Below, piece after piece: positions 23,874 through 34,095 of a stretch of 64,000 nucleotides of DNA. A model generated the notes under the pieces. It searched no databases and was not told where the DNA came from. It saw only the letters and a program-made list of their open reading frames with translations. The first letter of the stretch is position 1. Each line of letters opens with the position of its first letter. Source of the DNA: Limnohabitans sp. (lineage in GTDB: Bacteria; Pseudomonadota; Gammaproteobacteria; Burkholderiales; Burkholderiaceae_C); NCBI RefSeq assembly GCF_023910625.1, contig NZ_JAAVVW010000003.1, forward strand, positions 744,001 to 808,000, written 5' to 3'. The translations under genes were made by a program, and so were the position numbers.

Positions 23874-24767
23874 TCAGGCTGCGCCTTGAGCAGCAGCCAC
23901 TTGGGCAGCCACTTCGGCTGCGAAGTCGTCAACCTTCTTCTCGATGCCCTCACCCACCACGAACAAGGTGAATGCCTTGACTGTGGTGCCTGAGGCCTTG
24001 AGCATTTGCTCAACCGTCTGCTTGTCGTTCTTCACGAAAGACTGGTTGAACAAAGACACTTCCTTCAGGTACTTCTGGACAGAGCCTTCAACCATTTTGG
24101 TAGCGATGTCGGCTGGCTTGCCGGACTCAGCGGCCTTGGCCGCAGCCACCGAACGCTCTTTTTCGATCAAATCGGCAGGCACTTCGGCGCTGGTCAACGA
24201 AACAGGCTTCATGGCGGCCACATGCATGGCAACGTCTTTGGCGGCGGTTTCGTCACCTTCGTACTCCACCAACACGCCGATGCGGGTGCCGTGCAGGTAA
24301 TTGGCGATCTTGGCACCACCGGCGGCGCGCTTGAAGCGACGGAAGCTCATATTCTCTCCGATCTTGCCGATCAGACCTTTGCGAACTTCTTCCAAGGTGG
24401 GGCCGAAACTGTCCTGGCTGTAAGGCAATGCGCCCAAGGCGGCAAGGTCAACAGGGTTGTGCTCGGCCACCAATTTGGCAGCGGCATTGGCCAAAGCCAA
24501 GAAGCTGTCGTTTTTAGTCACGAAGTCAGTTTCGCAGTTGACTTCGATCATGGCACCTGTGGAGCCACTCACGAAACTGGTCACCACGCCTTCGGCAGTG
24601 ACGCGCGAGGCGGCCTTGCCAGCCTTGGTGCCCAATTTGACGCGCAACAACTCTTCGGCTTTTGCCATGTCGCCTTCGGCTTCAGTCAATGCTTTTTTGC
24701 ACTCCATCATGGGGGCATCGGTTTTTGCGCGCAGTTCGGCAACCATGCTTGCGGTAATTACAGCCAT
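23874..24767 (-). CDS. tsf: Translation elongation factor Ts
   Basis: Nucleotide-exchange factor for EF-Tu. The 297-residue protein has the N-terminal UBA-like domain with [24 protein letters not shown], the core signature [19 protein letters not shown] (with the TDFV residues that contact EF-Tu) and a C-terminal module. GGAG precedes the ATG. An intrinsic terminator lies between it and rpsB, so tsf probably gets only part of the rpsB transcripts or has its own start. Confidence 0.97.
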   Translation of the reverse strand: MAVITASMVAELRAKTDAPMMECKKALTEAEGDMAKAEELLRVKLGTKAGKAASRVTAEGVVTSFVSGSTGAMIEVNCETDFVTKNDSFLALANAAAKLVAEHNPVDLAALGALPYSQDSFGPTLEEVRKGLIGKIGENMSFRRFKRAAGGAKIANYLHGTRIGVLVEYEGDETAAKDVAMHVAAMKPVSLTSAEVPADLIEKERSVAAAKAAESGKPADIATKMVEGSVQKYLKEVSLFNQSFVKNDKQTVEQMLKASGTTVKAFTLFVVGEGIEKKVDDFAAEVAAQVAAAQGAA

Positions 24768-24801
24768 TTGATTTCTCCGTATTCAGTCTTCAAGTCAAAT
24801 T

Positions 24802-24828
24802 AAAAAAAGGGGCCACGAAGCCCCTTTC
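24802..24828 (-). terminator. Intrinsic terminator or attenuator between rpsB and tsf
   Basis: A minus-strand stem AAGGGGC...GCCCCTT with a short TTCGTG-type loop is followed by seven Ts, 17 bp after the rpsB stop. It fits partial termination that lets S2 be made in excess of EF-Ts. Confidence 0.8.
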
Positions 24829-24844
24829 ATCGAGTCGCAGGAAC

Positions 24845-25594
24845 TCAGGCCGAAGCGTTGGCTTCTTCGACGAATTCGTCATTGCCTTCGGTGACGGCCT
24901 TGACCACGTCGTTGACCGCATTGGCGCGGCCTTCGATGATGGCGTCAGCGATGCCGCGGGCGTACAAAGCCACAGCCTTGGCCGAGTCGTCGTTGCCGGG
25001 GATGATGTAGTCGATGCCTTCTGGCGAGTGGTTGGAGTCCACCACACCGATCAATGGGATGCCCAATTTTTTGGCTTCCGAGATGGCGATTTTGTGGTAA
25101 CCGACGTCGATCACGAAAATCGCATCAGGCAAAGCAGCCATGTCCTGGATGCCACCGATGTCTTTTTCGAGCTTTTCCATCTCGCGTTTGAACATCAACT
25201 GCTCTTTTTTGCTCAAGCTGTCGAGGCCGACTTCTTGCTGAGCCTTCATGTCTTTAAGACGCTTGATCGAGGTCTTGACGGTTTTGAAGTTGGTCAACAT
25301 GCCGCCCAACCAGCGCTGGTCAACGAATGGAACGCCTGCGCGCTGGGCTTCAGCCGACACCAGATCACGTGCCTGGCGCTTGGTTCCCACCATCAAAATG
25401 GTGCCACGGTTGGCCGACAGTTGCTTGGCGAACTTGATCGCGTCCTGGAACATCGGCAGCGATTTTTCCAGGTTGATGATGTGAATTTTGTTGCGGTGAC
25501 CGAAGATGAAAGGGGCCATCTTGGGGTTCCAGAAACGGGTTTGGTGACCAAAGTGGACACCGGCTTCCAGCATTTCGCGCATGGTAACGGACAT
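24845..25594 (-). CDS. rpsB: 30S ribosomal protein S2
   Basis: Small-subunit protein needed for S1 docking. The 249-residue product begins [26 protein letters not shown], the standard S2 start, and contains [26 protein letters not shown] and the [24 protein letters not shown] signature. The ATG at 25594 has TTTGGAG upstream; the 14 in-frame codons before it do not belong to the family. First gene of the minus-strand cluster running to rnhB. Confidence 0.98.
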   Translation of the reverse strand: MSVTMREMLEAGVHFGHQTRFWNPKMAPFIFGHRNKIHIINLEKSLPMFQDAIKFAKQLSANRGTILMVGTKRQARDLVSAEAQRAGVPFVDQRWLGGMLTNFKTVKTSIKRLKDMKAQQEVGLDSLSKKEQLMFKREMEKLEKDIGGIQDMAALPDAIFVIDVGYHKIAISEAKKLGIPLIGVVDSNHSPEGIDYIIPGNDDSAKAVALYARGIADAIIEGRANAVNDVVKAVTEGNDEFVEEANASA

Positions 25595-25779
25595 AAAAAT
25601 ACTCCAAAGGTTGGGTCTAAAATCCAGTCCACTCATCGCGTACAGCCAAAAAAACTGCGCGCAACACCTTGTTGGGACGGATTCGCGGATGTGCTTTGCT
25701 TGTGCGTGAAATCACTGATTTGGCTTCATGTTGGCCATGACGCTCAAAAGACAGCTGCCGCGCTCTGCAAAGCCTTAGG

Positions 25780-25785
25780 ATTATA
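25780..25785 (-). promoter_or_regulatory. Candidate -10 element of the rpsB promoter
   Basis: A perfect TATAAT reads on the minus strand about 186 bp upstream of rpsB, in the 224-bp gap shared with the divergent amidase gene. The -35 match is weak. It would give rpsB a long untranslated leader, which is common for this gene. Confidence 0.4.
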
Positions 25786-25818
25786 GCATCCTGACTCTGC
25801 CAAAGCGCCCCTAACCCC

Positions 25819-27174
25819 ATGAAAGCTGACCTGATCGCCACCCGGCAAGCCATCCAGACTGGATCCACAACCGTCCAAGCAGCCGCCCAAGCCTGCCTGG
25901 CCGTGGCGCAAAGCTCAACCTGCAACCATGCCTTCATGCAACTGACGCCCGAGGCGTTGCAGCGCATAGCCAGCCATCCGCAAGTGGGTCAAAGCCCGCT
26001 CGCGGGCCTCGCGGTGTCCATCAAGGACCTGTTTGACGTCCAAGGGCAGATCACCCAAGCAGGCTCCATCGTCCTGAAAAATCAACCCCCGGCTGTTACG
26101 GACGGCCTGGCCGTGGCGCGTTTGCGGGCCGCAGGTGCGGGTCTGATCGGGCGCACGAACATGGTTGAATTCGCCTTTTCGGGCGTGGGCATAAACCCGC
26201 ATCACGGCACCCCTGCCGCTTGGGACGGACTGTACGACCAAGCCGTCGGCACCACCGGGCAGCCCCATGCGCCCGGCGGCTCCAGCTCGGGCGCGGCCGT
26301 GTCGGTGGCCACGGGTGCAGCCTTCATCGGTCTGGGCTCGGACACGGGCGGCTCCATCCGGGTGCCCGCCGCCTTGAATGGCATCGTTGGATTCAAGAAC
26401 ACCGCCCGCCTGGTGCCCACCCAAGGTGCCCTGCCCCTGTCCACAACGCTTGACACCGTGTGCGCCATGACGCGCTCCGTGCGAGACGCGATTTTGGCCC
26501 ACGAAGTGCTTTCTGCCAGACACGTTCCCAGGGGGCAACGGCCCCTATCCGGCTACCGCTTGGCGGTGGCCAAGAGCTTGATGCAAGACGGCATGGACGC
26601 GACCGTGTCGCGTGCTTTCGAGCACAGCCTGAACACGCTGCGCGCTGCGGGGGCGCGCATCGATGAGATCGCCTTTAACGAGTTGAACGAGTTGGCCCCC
26701 ATGATGGGCACCGGCGGCTTCAGTCCGGCCGAGGGCTATGCCTGGCACCGCGAATGGCTCGACCGGGACAGTGCCCGCTACGACCCCCGCGTCCTGCAGC
26801 GCCTGATGCGCGGCTCCGGCATGAAAGCCCACGAGTACATGGATTTGGTGCAGGCACGTCGGCAATGGATTCGCCGCGTGGAAGCTGCTCTGGTGGGTTA
26901 CGACGCCGTGCTCTCACCCACCACCCCCATCACCGGTCCCAAAATCAGCGATGTGGCGCCGGGCGCTGAACGCGATGCCGAGTTCTTCCGCATCAACGGC
27001 CTGCTGCTGCGCAACACCAGCGCGGTCAACACCCTGGATGGTTGCGGCATTTCCCTGCCCTGCCATGCGCCTGGCACTTTGCCGGTGGGCCTGATGGCTT
27101 GGCATGCTGCCATGCACGACGACACCATCTTGCAACTGGCCTTGTTGCTCGAACCCTTGTTGCAAAAGCACTGA
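25819..27174 (+). CDS. Amidase-signature family amidohydrolase
   Basis: A 451-residue amidase. The Ser-cisSer-Lys triad is intact: Lys in LAVSIKDLFDVQGQ (near residue 74), the cis-Ser in APGGSSSGAAVSVATG, and the nucleophile in GSDTGGSIRVPAALNGIVGFK. The C-terminal half has the NTSAVNTLDGCGISLPCH strand typical of GatA-like amidases. The substrate cannot be told from sequence; single stand-alone amidases of this class hydrolyse various carboxamides. It is divergent from rpsB, and its stop is only three bases before the next gene, so the two are probably cotranscribed. Confidence 0.88.
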   Translation: MKADLIATRQAIQTGSTTVQAAAQACLAVAQSSTCNHAFMQLTPEALQRIASHPQVGQSPLAGLAVSIKDLFDVQGQITQAGSIVLKNQPPAVTDGLAVARLRAAGAGLIGRTNMVEFAFSGVGINPHHGTPAAWDGLYDQAVGTTGQPHAPGGSSSGAAVSVATGAAFIGLGSDTGGSIRVPAALNGIVGFKNTARLVPTQGALPLSTTLDTVCAMTRSVRDAILAHEVLSARHVPRGQRPLSGYRLAVAKSLMQDGMDATVSRAFEHSLNTLRAAGARIDEIAFNELNELAPMMGTGGFSPAEGYAWHREWLDRDSARYDPRVLQRLMRGSGMKAHEYMDLVQARRQWIRRVEAALVGYDAVLSPTTPITGPKISDVAPGAERDAEFFRINGLLLRNTSAVNTLDGCGISLPCHAPGTLPVGLMAWHAAMHDDTILQLALLLEPLLQKH

Positions 27175-27177
27175 ACC

Positions 27178-28668
27178 ATGCAAAAGCTGTGCAGCTCGTC
27201 CTTGTGGCCAATGTATGGGCCAGATGCGCTGCGTCAGCTTGAAACCCGTTTGCAGTCCGGTAGCCCTCAACCTTTGATGCAACTGGCGGGCCTGGCCGCT
27301 GCGCAACTGGCCATGGCCATCGCCCCTCATGCCCGGCGCATCTGGGTCGCCGCTGGTCCCGGCAACAACGGGGGTGATGGCCTGGAAGCCGCCTTGCACT
27401 TACACCAATGGGGCAAGCCGGTTCTCGTCAGTTGGATGGGCTCAACGGCACATACGCCGCCCGATGCCCTCATGGCCTGGCAACGGGCCAGCGCTGCAGG
27501 TGTCGCCCTCCAATCTGCCGCACCTCAGGCTTGGCCAAAGAACATGGATGACCATGATTTGTGCATTGACGCACTGCTGGGCCTGGGGGCCAACCGGGCA
27601 CTCAGCCCTGAAATGCAAGCCTGCGTGCAGGCCATCCAAAAGTTTCCCGGCCCGGTGCTGTCGCTCGACGGCCCCACAGGTCTGAACCTGGAAAACGGGC
27701 AATGGCTGGGCAGCTCCGATGCCCAAACGGTGGCGGTGCGCGCCGACCACACGCTGACCTTCATTGCCGCCAAGCCCGGTCTGTTCATGGGCCATGGTCG
27801 CGACGCTTGCGGCCAGATCTGGCTGGACGACTTGGGCCACCGGGCAAATGTCAGCGATGTGCCGCCACAAGCCTGGCTGAATGCGGCTGACGCACCCCCC
27901 CTCAAAAGCCACGCCAGCCACAAAGGCAGTCATGGCGATGTGGCGGTGATCGGCGGTGAGCCCATGGCCTTGAGGGGTATGGGCATGACCGGGGCCGCCG
28001 TGTTGGCCGCCACCGCCGCACTGTATGCCGGCGCGGGTCGCGTGATTTTGAGCTTGCTCTCAGGACAAGCCACAGAGCATGCGCCGCCCGACCTGATGCA
28101 ACGGGACTGGCAGCGGCTGGAGCTGGCGCAGCTGCATGTGGTCTGCGGTTGCGGGGGCGGCGAAGCCATCCGTGCACACATGCCCGAGGTGCTCAAGCAC
28201 AGCGCGCAATTGGTGCTGGACGCCGATGGTTTGAACGCGGTGGCAGACGATCCCACACTTCAAAATTTGCTGCGCCAAAGGGCAAAATTGAAACCCACCG
28301 TCATCACCCCTCACCCGCTGGAGGCGGCACGGCTTTTGAGAACCAGCACTGCTCAGGTGCAAAGCAACCGACTTCAAGCCGCGCAAAATTTGGCCGCTTT
28401 GTTTCACTGCACCGTGGTGCTCAAGGGTTCAGGCACAGTGATCGCGGCACCCGGACAGACCAGCCGCATCAACACCTCGGGCAATGGCAGGCTGGCCACT
28501 GGCGGCACAGGCGATGTGCTGGCGGGCTTGGTCGGCGCCCGCATGGCACAAGGCTTGGGGCCATTCGAAGCCGCCTGCTGCGCGGTGGCGCAGCACGGTC
28601 AGCTGGCCAATGACTGGCCAGATGAATTGCCACTGACCGCCAGCGCCTTGGCGCAGCACCTGCGCTGA
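27178..28668 (+). CDS. nnr: Bifunctional NAD(P)HX epimerase/dehydratase
   Basis: Repairs hydrated NAD(P)H. The N-terminal YjeF_N epimerase domain (residues about 1-210) shows VAAGPGNNGGDGLEAALHL and CIDALLGLGANRAL. The C-terminal ADP-dependent dehydratase domain of the ribokinase-like fold (about 240-490) shows SHKGSHGDVAVIGG, GAGRVILSLL, VVLKGSGTVIAAPG and the catalytic-Asp motif GNGRLATGGTGDVLAGL. The fused two-domain form is common in bacteria, and the 496-residue length is normal. The start ATG at 27178 follows the amidase stop directly, with no clear Shine-Dalgarno. Confidence 0.92.
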   Translation: MQKLCSSSLWPMYGPDALRQLETRLQSGSPQPLMQLAGLAAAQLAMAIAPHARRIWVAAGPGNNGGDGLEAALHLHQWGKPVLVSWMGSTAHTPPDALMAWQRASAAGVALQSAAPQAWPKNMDDHDLCIDALLGLGANRALSPEMQACVQAIQKFPGPVLSLDGPTGLNLENGQWLGSSDAQTVAVRADHTLTFIAAKPGLFMGHGRDACGQIWLDDLGHRANVSDVPPQAWLNAADAPPLKSHASHKGSHGDVAVIGGEPMALRGMGMTGAAVLAATAALYAGAGRVILSLLSGQATEHAPPDLMQRDWQRLELAQLHVVCGCGGGEAIRAHMPEVLKHSAQLVLDADGLNAVADDPTLQNLLRQRAKLKPTVITPHPLEAARLLRTSTAQVQSNRLQAAQNLAALFHCTVVLKGSGTVIAAPGQTSRINTSGNGRLATGGTGDVLAGLVGARMAQGLGPFEAACCAVAQHGQLANDWPDELPLTASALAQHLR

Positions 28669-28697
28669 ATAAAAGCCGCGCCTCAGCGGCGCGGCTT
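28669..28697 (-). terminator. Hairpin over the rnr stop codon, probable rnr terminator
   Basis: Perfect 8-bp arms AAGCCGCG/CGCGGCTT with a 9-base loop span the end of rnr and the gap to the convergent nnr gene. On the minus strand the stem is followed by TTTTATT. Confidence 0.5.
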
Positions 28698-30926
28698 GGT
28701 GCTGCGGGGCCCTTTTTTCTTGGCGGCAGCTTTTTTCACCGAGGCTTTGAGGGCCTGAATTGGAGACCTGTTGCGCTCAGCATCGGCGAGACGGCGATCT
28801 TGAGCGCCACGCTTTTTGTCGCGCCCGCCTTCAGCCGGTGCAGTCAAGCCCTTATCGCGCATGGCCCGCGGCACCAGATCGTCACCGGGATGCACCAAGC
28901 GGAAGTCAATTTTCCGGCCATCCAAATCCACCCGGCTGACCTGCACCTGCACCCTGCTGCCAATGGCATATCGAATGCCGGTGCGCTCACCGCGCAACTC
29001 CTGGCGCAACTCGTCAAAGCGGTAGTACTCGCCCCCCAGCTCGGTGATGTGCACCAGGCCTTCCACATACAAAGTGTCCAAAGTCACGAAGATGCCGAAG
29101 CTGGTGGCCGCCGACACCACGCCGCTGTATTCCTCGCCCAAGTGCTCGCGCATGTATTTGCACTTGAGCCAAGCTTCGACATCGCGGCTGGCTTCATCGG
29201 CGCGGCGTTCGTTGGCGCTGCAATGCAGGCCCGCAGCCTCCCAAGCCCGTTGATCGGCGGCCGACATGCGCACCCGTGGCGCAGACGACTCGGACGCATC
29301 GCCCTTGGCCGCGCGGCTTTTCTCCAGCCGTTTGCTCAGCTTGGCATGCGCCTCACCTGGCACAGGCAAGCTGGGCAGCGTGTATTTGCGGCCCAGCAAA
29401 ATCGCCTTGATGACCCGGTGCACCAGCAAATCCGGGTAACGCCGGATCGGGCTGGTGAAGTGGGTGTAAGCCTCGTAGGCCAGGCCAAAGTGCCCGCTGT
29501 TGACGGGCGTATAAATGGCCTGCTGCATGGAGCGCAGCAGCATGGTGTGGATCTGCTGCGCATCCGGACGGTCCTTGGTCGCTTGCGCAATCTTCTGGAA
29601 CTCGCTGGTGTGCGGGTCGTCGCTGATGCTCATGCCCAAGCCCAAGGCCTTCAGGTAATTGCGCAGGATGTCTTTTTTCTCGGCTGTGGGGCCTTCATGC
29701 ACGCGAAACAAGCCCGGGTGCTTTCCCTGCTGTATGAAGTCGGCGCTGCACACGTTGGCTGCCAGCATAGCCTCTTCGATCAGGCGGTGCGCTTCGTTGC
29801 GCACACGTGGCACAATTTTCTCAATGCGACCGCTCTCGTCGCACACGATTTGTGTTTCGGTGGTCTCAAAGTCCACGGCACCGCGCACCGCACGCGAAGC
29901 CAACAAGGCTTTGTACACGTCCTGCAGGTTCATCAGGTCGGTGACGCGCTCCTTGCGCTTGGCCGCTTCTGGCCCGCGCGTGTTGCCCAAAATGGCGGCC
30001 ACTTCGGTGTAAGTGAAACGCGCATGGCTGTGCATCACGGCCGGGTAAAACTGGTAGGCGTTCACATCGCCCTTGGCGGTGACCAGCATGTCACACACCA
30101 TGCACAAACGGTCCACATCGGGGTTCAACGAGCACAAGCCGTTCGACAATTTCTCGGGCAGCATCGGAATCACACGGCGCGGAAAATACACGCTGGTGGC
30201 GCGGTCATAAGCGTCGATGTCGATGGCGCTGCCGGTTTGAACGTAGTGACTCACATCGGCAATTGCCACCAGCAAACGCCAGCCCTTGCCGCGGCCGACT
30301 TTGGCCGGTTCGCAATACACCGCATCGTCAAAGTCACGCGCGTCTTCGCCATCGATCGTGACCAAAGGCACATCACGCAAATCCACCCGGTCCTTGCGGT
30401 CCTTGGCCAGCACCTTGTCGGGCAATCCCTTGGCTTGGTCAACGCACAGGGCAGAAAATTCGTGCGGCACGCTGTATTTGCGCACAGCGATTTCGATCTC
30501 CATACCCGGATCGTCGATTTCGCCCAACACCTCTTTCACGCGGCCCACGGGCTGCCCAAACAAGGCGGGCGGCTCGGTCAACTCCACCACCACCACCTGG
30601 CCCGGCTTGGCTGTGCCTGTGGCACCTTTGGGGATCATCACGTCCTGGCCGTAACGCTTGTCTTCAGGCGCCACCAACCACAAACCGCCTTCGTGCAGCA
30701 AACGACCAATGATCGGTTGCTCAGGGCGTTCGACAATCTCGACCACACGCCCTTCCGGGCGACCTTTGCGGTCCTGACGCACGATGCATACCTTGACGCG
30801 GTCGCGGTGCAAGACCGCACGCATTTCGTTGGACGACAGGTAAATGTCCGACTCACCATCATCACGGATCAAAAATCCATGACCATCACGGTGGCCTTGA
30901 ACACTGCCAACAATTTCTTCCAGCAT
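28683..30926 (-). CDS. rnr: Ribonuclease R
   Basis: Processive 3'-5' exoribonuclease of the RNB/RNase II family that degrades structured RNA. After two cold-shock-like OB domains (VGSVQGHRDGHGFLIRDDG at the N-terminus), the catalytic RNB domain shows TIDGEDARDFDDAVYCE with the metal-binding aspartates. A C-terminal S1 domain (GVVSAATSFGIFVTLDTLYVEGLVHI) and a Lys-rich tail follow. With the ATG at 30926 the product is 747 residues and lacks the N-terminal helix-turn-helix of E. coli RNase R. A TTG at 30959 would add only 11 residues, so the lack is not a start-site error. Confidence 0.95.
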   Translation of the reverse strand: MLEEIVGSVQGHRDGHGFLIRDDGESDIYLSSNEMRAVLHRDRVKVCIVRQDRKGRPEGRVVEIVERPEQPIIGRLLHEGGLWLVAPEDKRYGQDVMIPKGATGTAKPGQVVVVELTEPPALFGQPVGRVKEVLGEIDDPGMEIEIAVRKYSVPHEFSALCVDQAKGLPDKVLAKDRKDRVDLRDVPLVTIDGEDARDFDDAVYCEPAKVGRGKGWRLLVAIADVSHYVQTGSAIDIDAYDRATSVYFPRRVIPMLPEKLSNGLCSLNPDVDRLCMVCDMLVTAKGDVNAYQFYPAVMHSHARFTYTEVAAILGNTRGPEAAKRKERVTDLMNLQDVYKALLASRAVRGAVDFETTETQIVCDESGRIEKIVPRVRNEAHRLIEEAMLAANVCSADFIQQGKHPGLFRVHEGPTAEKKDILRNYLKALGLGMSISDDPHTSEFQKIAQATKDRPDAQQIHTMLLRSMQQAIYTPVNSGHFGLAYEAYTHFTSPIRRYPDLLVHRVIKAILLGRKYTLPSLPVPGEAHAKLSKRLEKSRAAKGDASESSAPRVRMSAADQRAWEAAGLHCSANERRADEASRDVEAWLKCKYMREHLGEEYSGVVSAATSFGIFVTLDTLYVEGLVHITELGGEYYRFDELRQELRGERTGIRYAIGSRVQVQVSRVDLDGRKIDFRLVHPGDDLVPRAMRDKGLTAPAEGGRDKKRGAQDRRLADAERNRSPIQALKASVKKAAAKKKGPRSTKPRR

Positions 30927-30977
30927 CGCACTGGGTTGAGCTACTTTTTTGATATACAATCCTTTGATTCCTGAGGC

Positions 30978-31062
<85 letters not shown>

Positions 31063-31095
31063 ATCTTATCCAACACGATAAGTTACACACACAGC

Positions 31096-31127
31096 AAGCC
31101 GTTGATTTTTGATCAACGGCTTTTTTG
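31096..31127 (+). terminator. Intrinsic terminator of tRNA-Leu
   Basis: A 10-bp perfect stem AGCCGTTGAT/ATCAACGGCT with a five-base loop is followed by TTTTTTGTTG, 34 bp after the tRNA 3' end. Confidence 0.9.
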
Positions 31128-31203
31128 TTGCCCGCTGCAAAACCACTCACAGCGCGGTGCACGCCGACAGCCAAAAGAATGCACTGCATGCCGCCGAGCC
31201 ACA

Positions 31204-32592
31204 TCAAACGGGAACCCCCACCAAATCGTGGCCTTCCACGCCCACGATGCGGGCCCGAGTGAACTCACCCACTTTGAGGGTCTTGCTCAGCTTTTCAGGC
31301 GGCAGCAAGCGCACGACGCCATCGATCTCGGGCGCATCACCAAAACTTCGGCCCACGCCACCACGACGGCCCATGGCCGGCGCATTGTCCACCAAGACCT
31401 GCATGGTGGAACCCACGCGCTGGTGCAAGCGTGTAATCGACACCTCTTCGGCCACCGCCATGAAGCGGGCTCGGCGTTCTTCACGCAACGCTTCGGGCAA
31501 CATGCCCGGCAAATCATTGGCCGTGGCCCCTTTCACGGGGCTGTAGGCAAAGCAACCAGCGCGATCGATTTGCGCTTCACGCAAAAAGCCCAACAGGTGC
31601 TCGAATTCTTCTTCGGTCTCACCCGGGAAGCCCGCGATGAAGGTGCTGCGAATCACCAGCTCGGGGCACAGTTCGCGCCAGCGCTGGATGCGCTCCAGGT
31701 TCTTCTCACCGCTAGCCGGGCGCTTCATGCGCTTGAGCACATCGGGGTGACTGTGTTGAAAAGGCACGTCCAGATAAGGCAACACCAGGCCCTGCGCCAT
31801 CAAGGGAATGATGTCGTCCACGCTCGGGTACGGGTAAACATAGTGCAAACGCACCCAAGCATCGTGCTCGCGGGCCATCTCGCCCAATGCCTGCACCAAC
31901 TCGAGCATGCGGGTTTTGACCGGCTTACCGTCCCAAAAACCCGTGCGGTATTTCACATCCACCCCATAGGCCGAGGTGTCTTGGCTGATGACCAACAGCT
32001 CTTTCACACCGCCTGCAAACAAGGCTTTGGCTTCTTTCAGCACATCACCAATCGGGCGCGACACCAAATCGCCACGCATGGAGGGAATGATGCAAAACGT
32101 GCAGCGGTGGTTGCAGCCTTCGCTGATTTTCAGGTACGCATAGTGTCGAGGTGTGAGCTTGAGGCCCGCCTCGCCAAAACCACCCGGCACCAAATCGAGA
32201 AACGGGTCGTGGGGCTTGGGCAAATGCGTGTGCACCGCATCCATCACCTCTTGCGTGGCATGCGGCCCGGTCACCGCCAGCACGCTGGGGTGCATTTCCA
32301 GTACCAAGTTGCCGCCGCCTTCGCCCGTTTTAGCCCCCAGGCAACCGGTCACGATGACCTTGCCGTTTTCGCTCAGGGCCTCTGCAATGGTGTCTAGGCT
32401 TTCCTTGATGGCTTCGTCAATGAACCCACAGGTGTTGACGATGACGAGGTCAGCGCCTTCAAAGGTTTTGGAGGTTTGGTAACCCTCGGCGCTCAGTTGC
32501 GTCAGGATCAGCTCGGAATCGGTCAGCGCTTTGGGGCAACCCAGGCTGACAAAACCCACTTTAGGGGTCGGGAGGGGGGCAGTTGCGGTCAT
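31204..32592 (-). CDS. rimO: Ribosomal protein S12 methylthiotransferase RimO
   Basis: Radical-SAM methylthiotransferase that modifies an Asp of ribosomal protein S12. The N-terminal UPF0004 domain has the auxiliary-cluster cysteines ([39 protein letters not shown]). The radical SAM CxxxCxxC motif is [13 protein letters not shown] near residue 150, and a C-terminal TRAM domain ([17 protein letters not shown] onward) binds substrate. I use the ATG at 32592 (462 residues) because a G-rich stretch lies 8 bases upstream; the ATG at 32601 is an alternative. It is convergent with tRNA-Leu. Confidence 0.96.
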   Translation of the reverse strand: MTATAPLPTPKVGFVSLGCPKALTDSELILTQLSAEGYQTSKTFEGADLVIVNTCGFIDEAIKESLDTIAEALSENGKVIVTGCLGAKTGEGGGNLVLEMHPSVLAVTGPHATQEVMDAVHTHLPKPHDPFLDLVPGGFGEAGLKLTPRHYAYLKISEGCNHRCTFCIIPSMRGDLVSRPIGDVLKEAKALFAGGVKELLVISQDTSAYGVDVKYRTGFWDGKPVKTRMLELVQALGEMAREHDAWVRLHYVYPYPSVDDIIPLMAQGLVLPYLDVPFQHSHPDVLKRMKRPASGEKNLERIQRWRELCPELVIRSTFIAGFPGETEEEFEHLLGFLREAQIDRAGCFAYSPVKGATANDLPGMLPEALREERRARFMAVAEEVSITRLHQRVGSTMQVLVDNAPAMGRRGGVGRSFGDAPEIDGVVRLLPPEKLSKTLKVGEFTRARIVGVEGHDLVGVPV

Positions 32593-32658
32593 TTCACTCA
32601 TCCCCCCATTGTCCCCGCAAAAACGACCAGGCTGTGACAAAACGGCATATTGCCCTTC

Positions 32659-33261
32659 TTATGTCTTCAAACCCATCGCGCCCAAAAACTGATCGGCATT
32701 TTTCTGAATCTGTTTTTGCACCTGCTCTTGCATTTGCGCCATGACGGTTTGGGAGGGATCGGCAAGTCCTGAAAACATGTTGTGCAGCAGCGGCGTCTGC
32801 CACGCCATGAACTGCGTCCAAACCTCCGGGCTGAGGGTCGGGCTGGATTGGCCCAATTTGCTTTGCCAGTCCATGAAGGACTGGACATGGTTTTCCAGAT
32901 AGGAACCCATGTGTACCTGCATGGCATGGCCATAGAAACGGATGATGTTGGACAACACCGCTTCGCTGAACATCGGCACACCCGCAGACTCCTCCTCCAA
33001 AATGATTTGCAACAAAATGGAACGCGTCAGGTCTTCGCCGGTTTTGGCATCGACCACCAACAAGGGCTCTGAGGCCATGACCAGTTTTTTAAGCTCGGAC
33101 AAGGTCACGTAACTGGACGTCTGCGTGTCGTACAGGCGGCGGTTCGGGTATTTTTTGATGGTGCGAGCCACCGAGGGTGGCGGTTCGGGCCTGCTGGCCG
33201 TCTTCTCAGACCGGGCGGTCTTCGTGAGTTGGGACGATTGAACGGGAGATTTGGCGGGCAA
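32659..33261 (-). CDS. phaR: Polyhydroxyalkanoate synthesis repressor PhaR
   Basis: DNA-binding regulator that senses PHA granules and represses phasin genes in Burkholderiales. The N-terminal PHB/PHA accumulation DNA-binding domain is clear (RTIKKYPNRRLYDTQTSSYVTLSELKKLV, about residues 36-64), followed by the PhaR regulatory helices (SEAVLSNIIRFYGHAMQVHMGSYLENHVQ). I choose a TTG start at 33261 (200 residues), because AGGAG lies five bases upstream and the residues before it match no relative. No pha genes lie nearby. It indicates a PHA-storing lifestyle. Confidence 0.92.
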   Translation of the reverse strand: MPAKSPVQSSQLTKTARSEKTASRPEPPPSVARTIKKYPNRRLYDTQTSSYVTLSELKKLVMASEPLLVVDAKTGEDLTRSILLQIILEEESAGVPMFSEAVLSNIIRFYGHAMQVHMGSYLENHVQSFMDWQSKLGQSSPTLSPEVWTQFMAWQTPLLHNMFSGLADPSQTVMAQMQEQVQKQIQKNADQFLGAMGLKT

Positions 33262-33296
33262 AGAAAACTCCTGGTGACAGGCAGCCCATGAAAAAT

Positions 33297-33310
33297 CTGC
33301 TGCAATGCAC
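33297..33310. promoter_or_regulatory. TGC/GCA-rich site upstream of phaR, possible PhaR operator
   Basis: CTGCTGCAATGCAC lies 36 bp upstream of the phaR start. PhaR proteins elsewhere bind TGC-rich, GCA-containing sites and repress their own genes, so this is a candidate autoregulatory site. The match is short and could be chance. Confidence 0.25.
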
Positions 33311-33456
33311 CATTTTAGGCGCACACTTTGGAGCTTGTCGCCTTGGTTAACCCTGAGCTTTTCGGGGGTGGAGCCAACGCCAAACACACAAGACTGCGTG
33401 CATTTTTGTTGCGTCGCCAGCCGATTTACCCTCTTTACCTGCGAAAATAGTCAACT

Positions 33457-34095
33457 ATGTTCACCGGAATCATCACCGGCGTGGGGCGAATCGTCGCCAT
33501 CCACGACCTGGGTCGCTCTTTACACCACGGCAAGCGCCTCATCATCGAGGCGCCTGCCGGGTACCTTGACGATGTGGGCTTGGGCGACAGCATCGCCCTC
33601 AACGGCGCTTGCATGACCGTCACCACTTACAGCCCCGAACATCGCCAGTTCACCATCGACATCTCGGCGGAATCGCTCGACAAAACCAGCGGCTTGGACC
33701 AGCAAGGCACCGTCAACCTCGAAAAAGCACTGCGCGCCAACGACCGTCTGGGCGGACACATCGTGTCGGGCCACGTCGACGGCGTGGGCCACATCAGCCA
33801 CTTCGAGCAAATCGGCGAAAGCTGGGAGTTGCGCGTCTTGGCACCGCACATGCTGGCCAAATACCTGGCTTACAAAGGCTCGATCACCGTCAACGGTGTG
33901 AGCCTCACGGTCAACCGAGTGGCCGATCTGGCCGATGGCTGCGAAATCAGCATCAACCTGATCCCCCACACCGTGGACAACACCGCCCTTGGCAGCCTCA
34001 AAGCGGGCAGCCGGGTCAACCTCGAAATCGACACAGTGGCCCGCTACGTAGAGCGCATGCTCAGCGCAGGCCTGACCCAGAAAGACACCGCATGA
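33457..34095 (+). CDS. ribE: Riboflavin synthase, alpha subunit
   Basis: Dismutates two 6,7-dimethyl-8-ribityllumazine molecules into riboflavin. The 212-residue protein has two tandem lumazine-binding repeats: [20 protein letters not shown]...[11 protein letters not shown] and [16 protein letters not shown]...[14 protein letters not shown]. The normal MFTG N-terminus fixes the start at 33457. First gene of ribE-ribBA-ribH-nusB; its stop overlaps the ribBA start (ATGA). No FMN riboswitch is visible in the 195-bp gap upstream. Confidence 0.96.
   Translation: MFTGIITGVGRIVAIHDLGRSLHHGKRLIIEAPAGYLDDVGLGDSIALNGACMTVTTYSPEHRQFTIDISAESLDKTSGLDQQGTVNLEKALRANDRLGGHIVSGHVDGVGHISHFEQIGESWELRVLAPHMLAKYLAYKGSITVNGVSLTVNRVADLADGCEISINLIPHTVDNTALGSLKAGSRVNLEIDTVARYVERMLSAGLTQKDTA

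Noticed and set aside
28800..30974. 724-codon plus-strand ORF opposite rnr
   Set aside because: Shadow of RNase R; composition is typical of antisense frames and no motif is visible.
33262..33456. Possible FMN riboswitch upstream of ribE
   Set aside because: I looked for the conserved RFN-element blocks in the 195-bp gap and saw none; the gap holds ordinary promoter-sized sequence.
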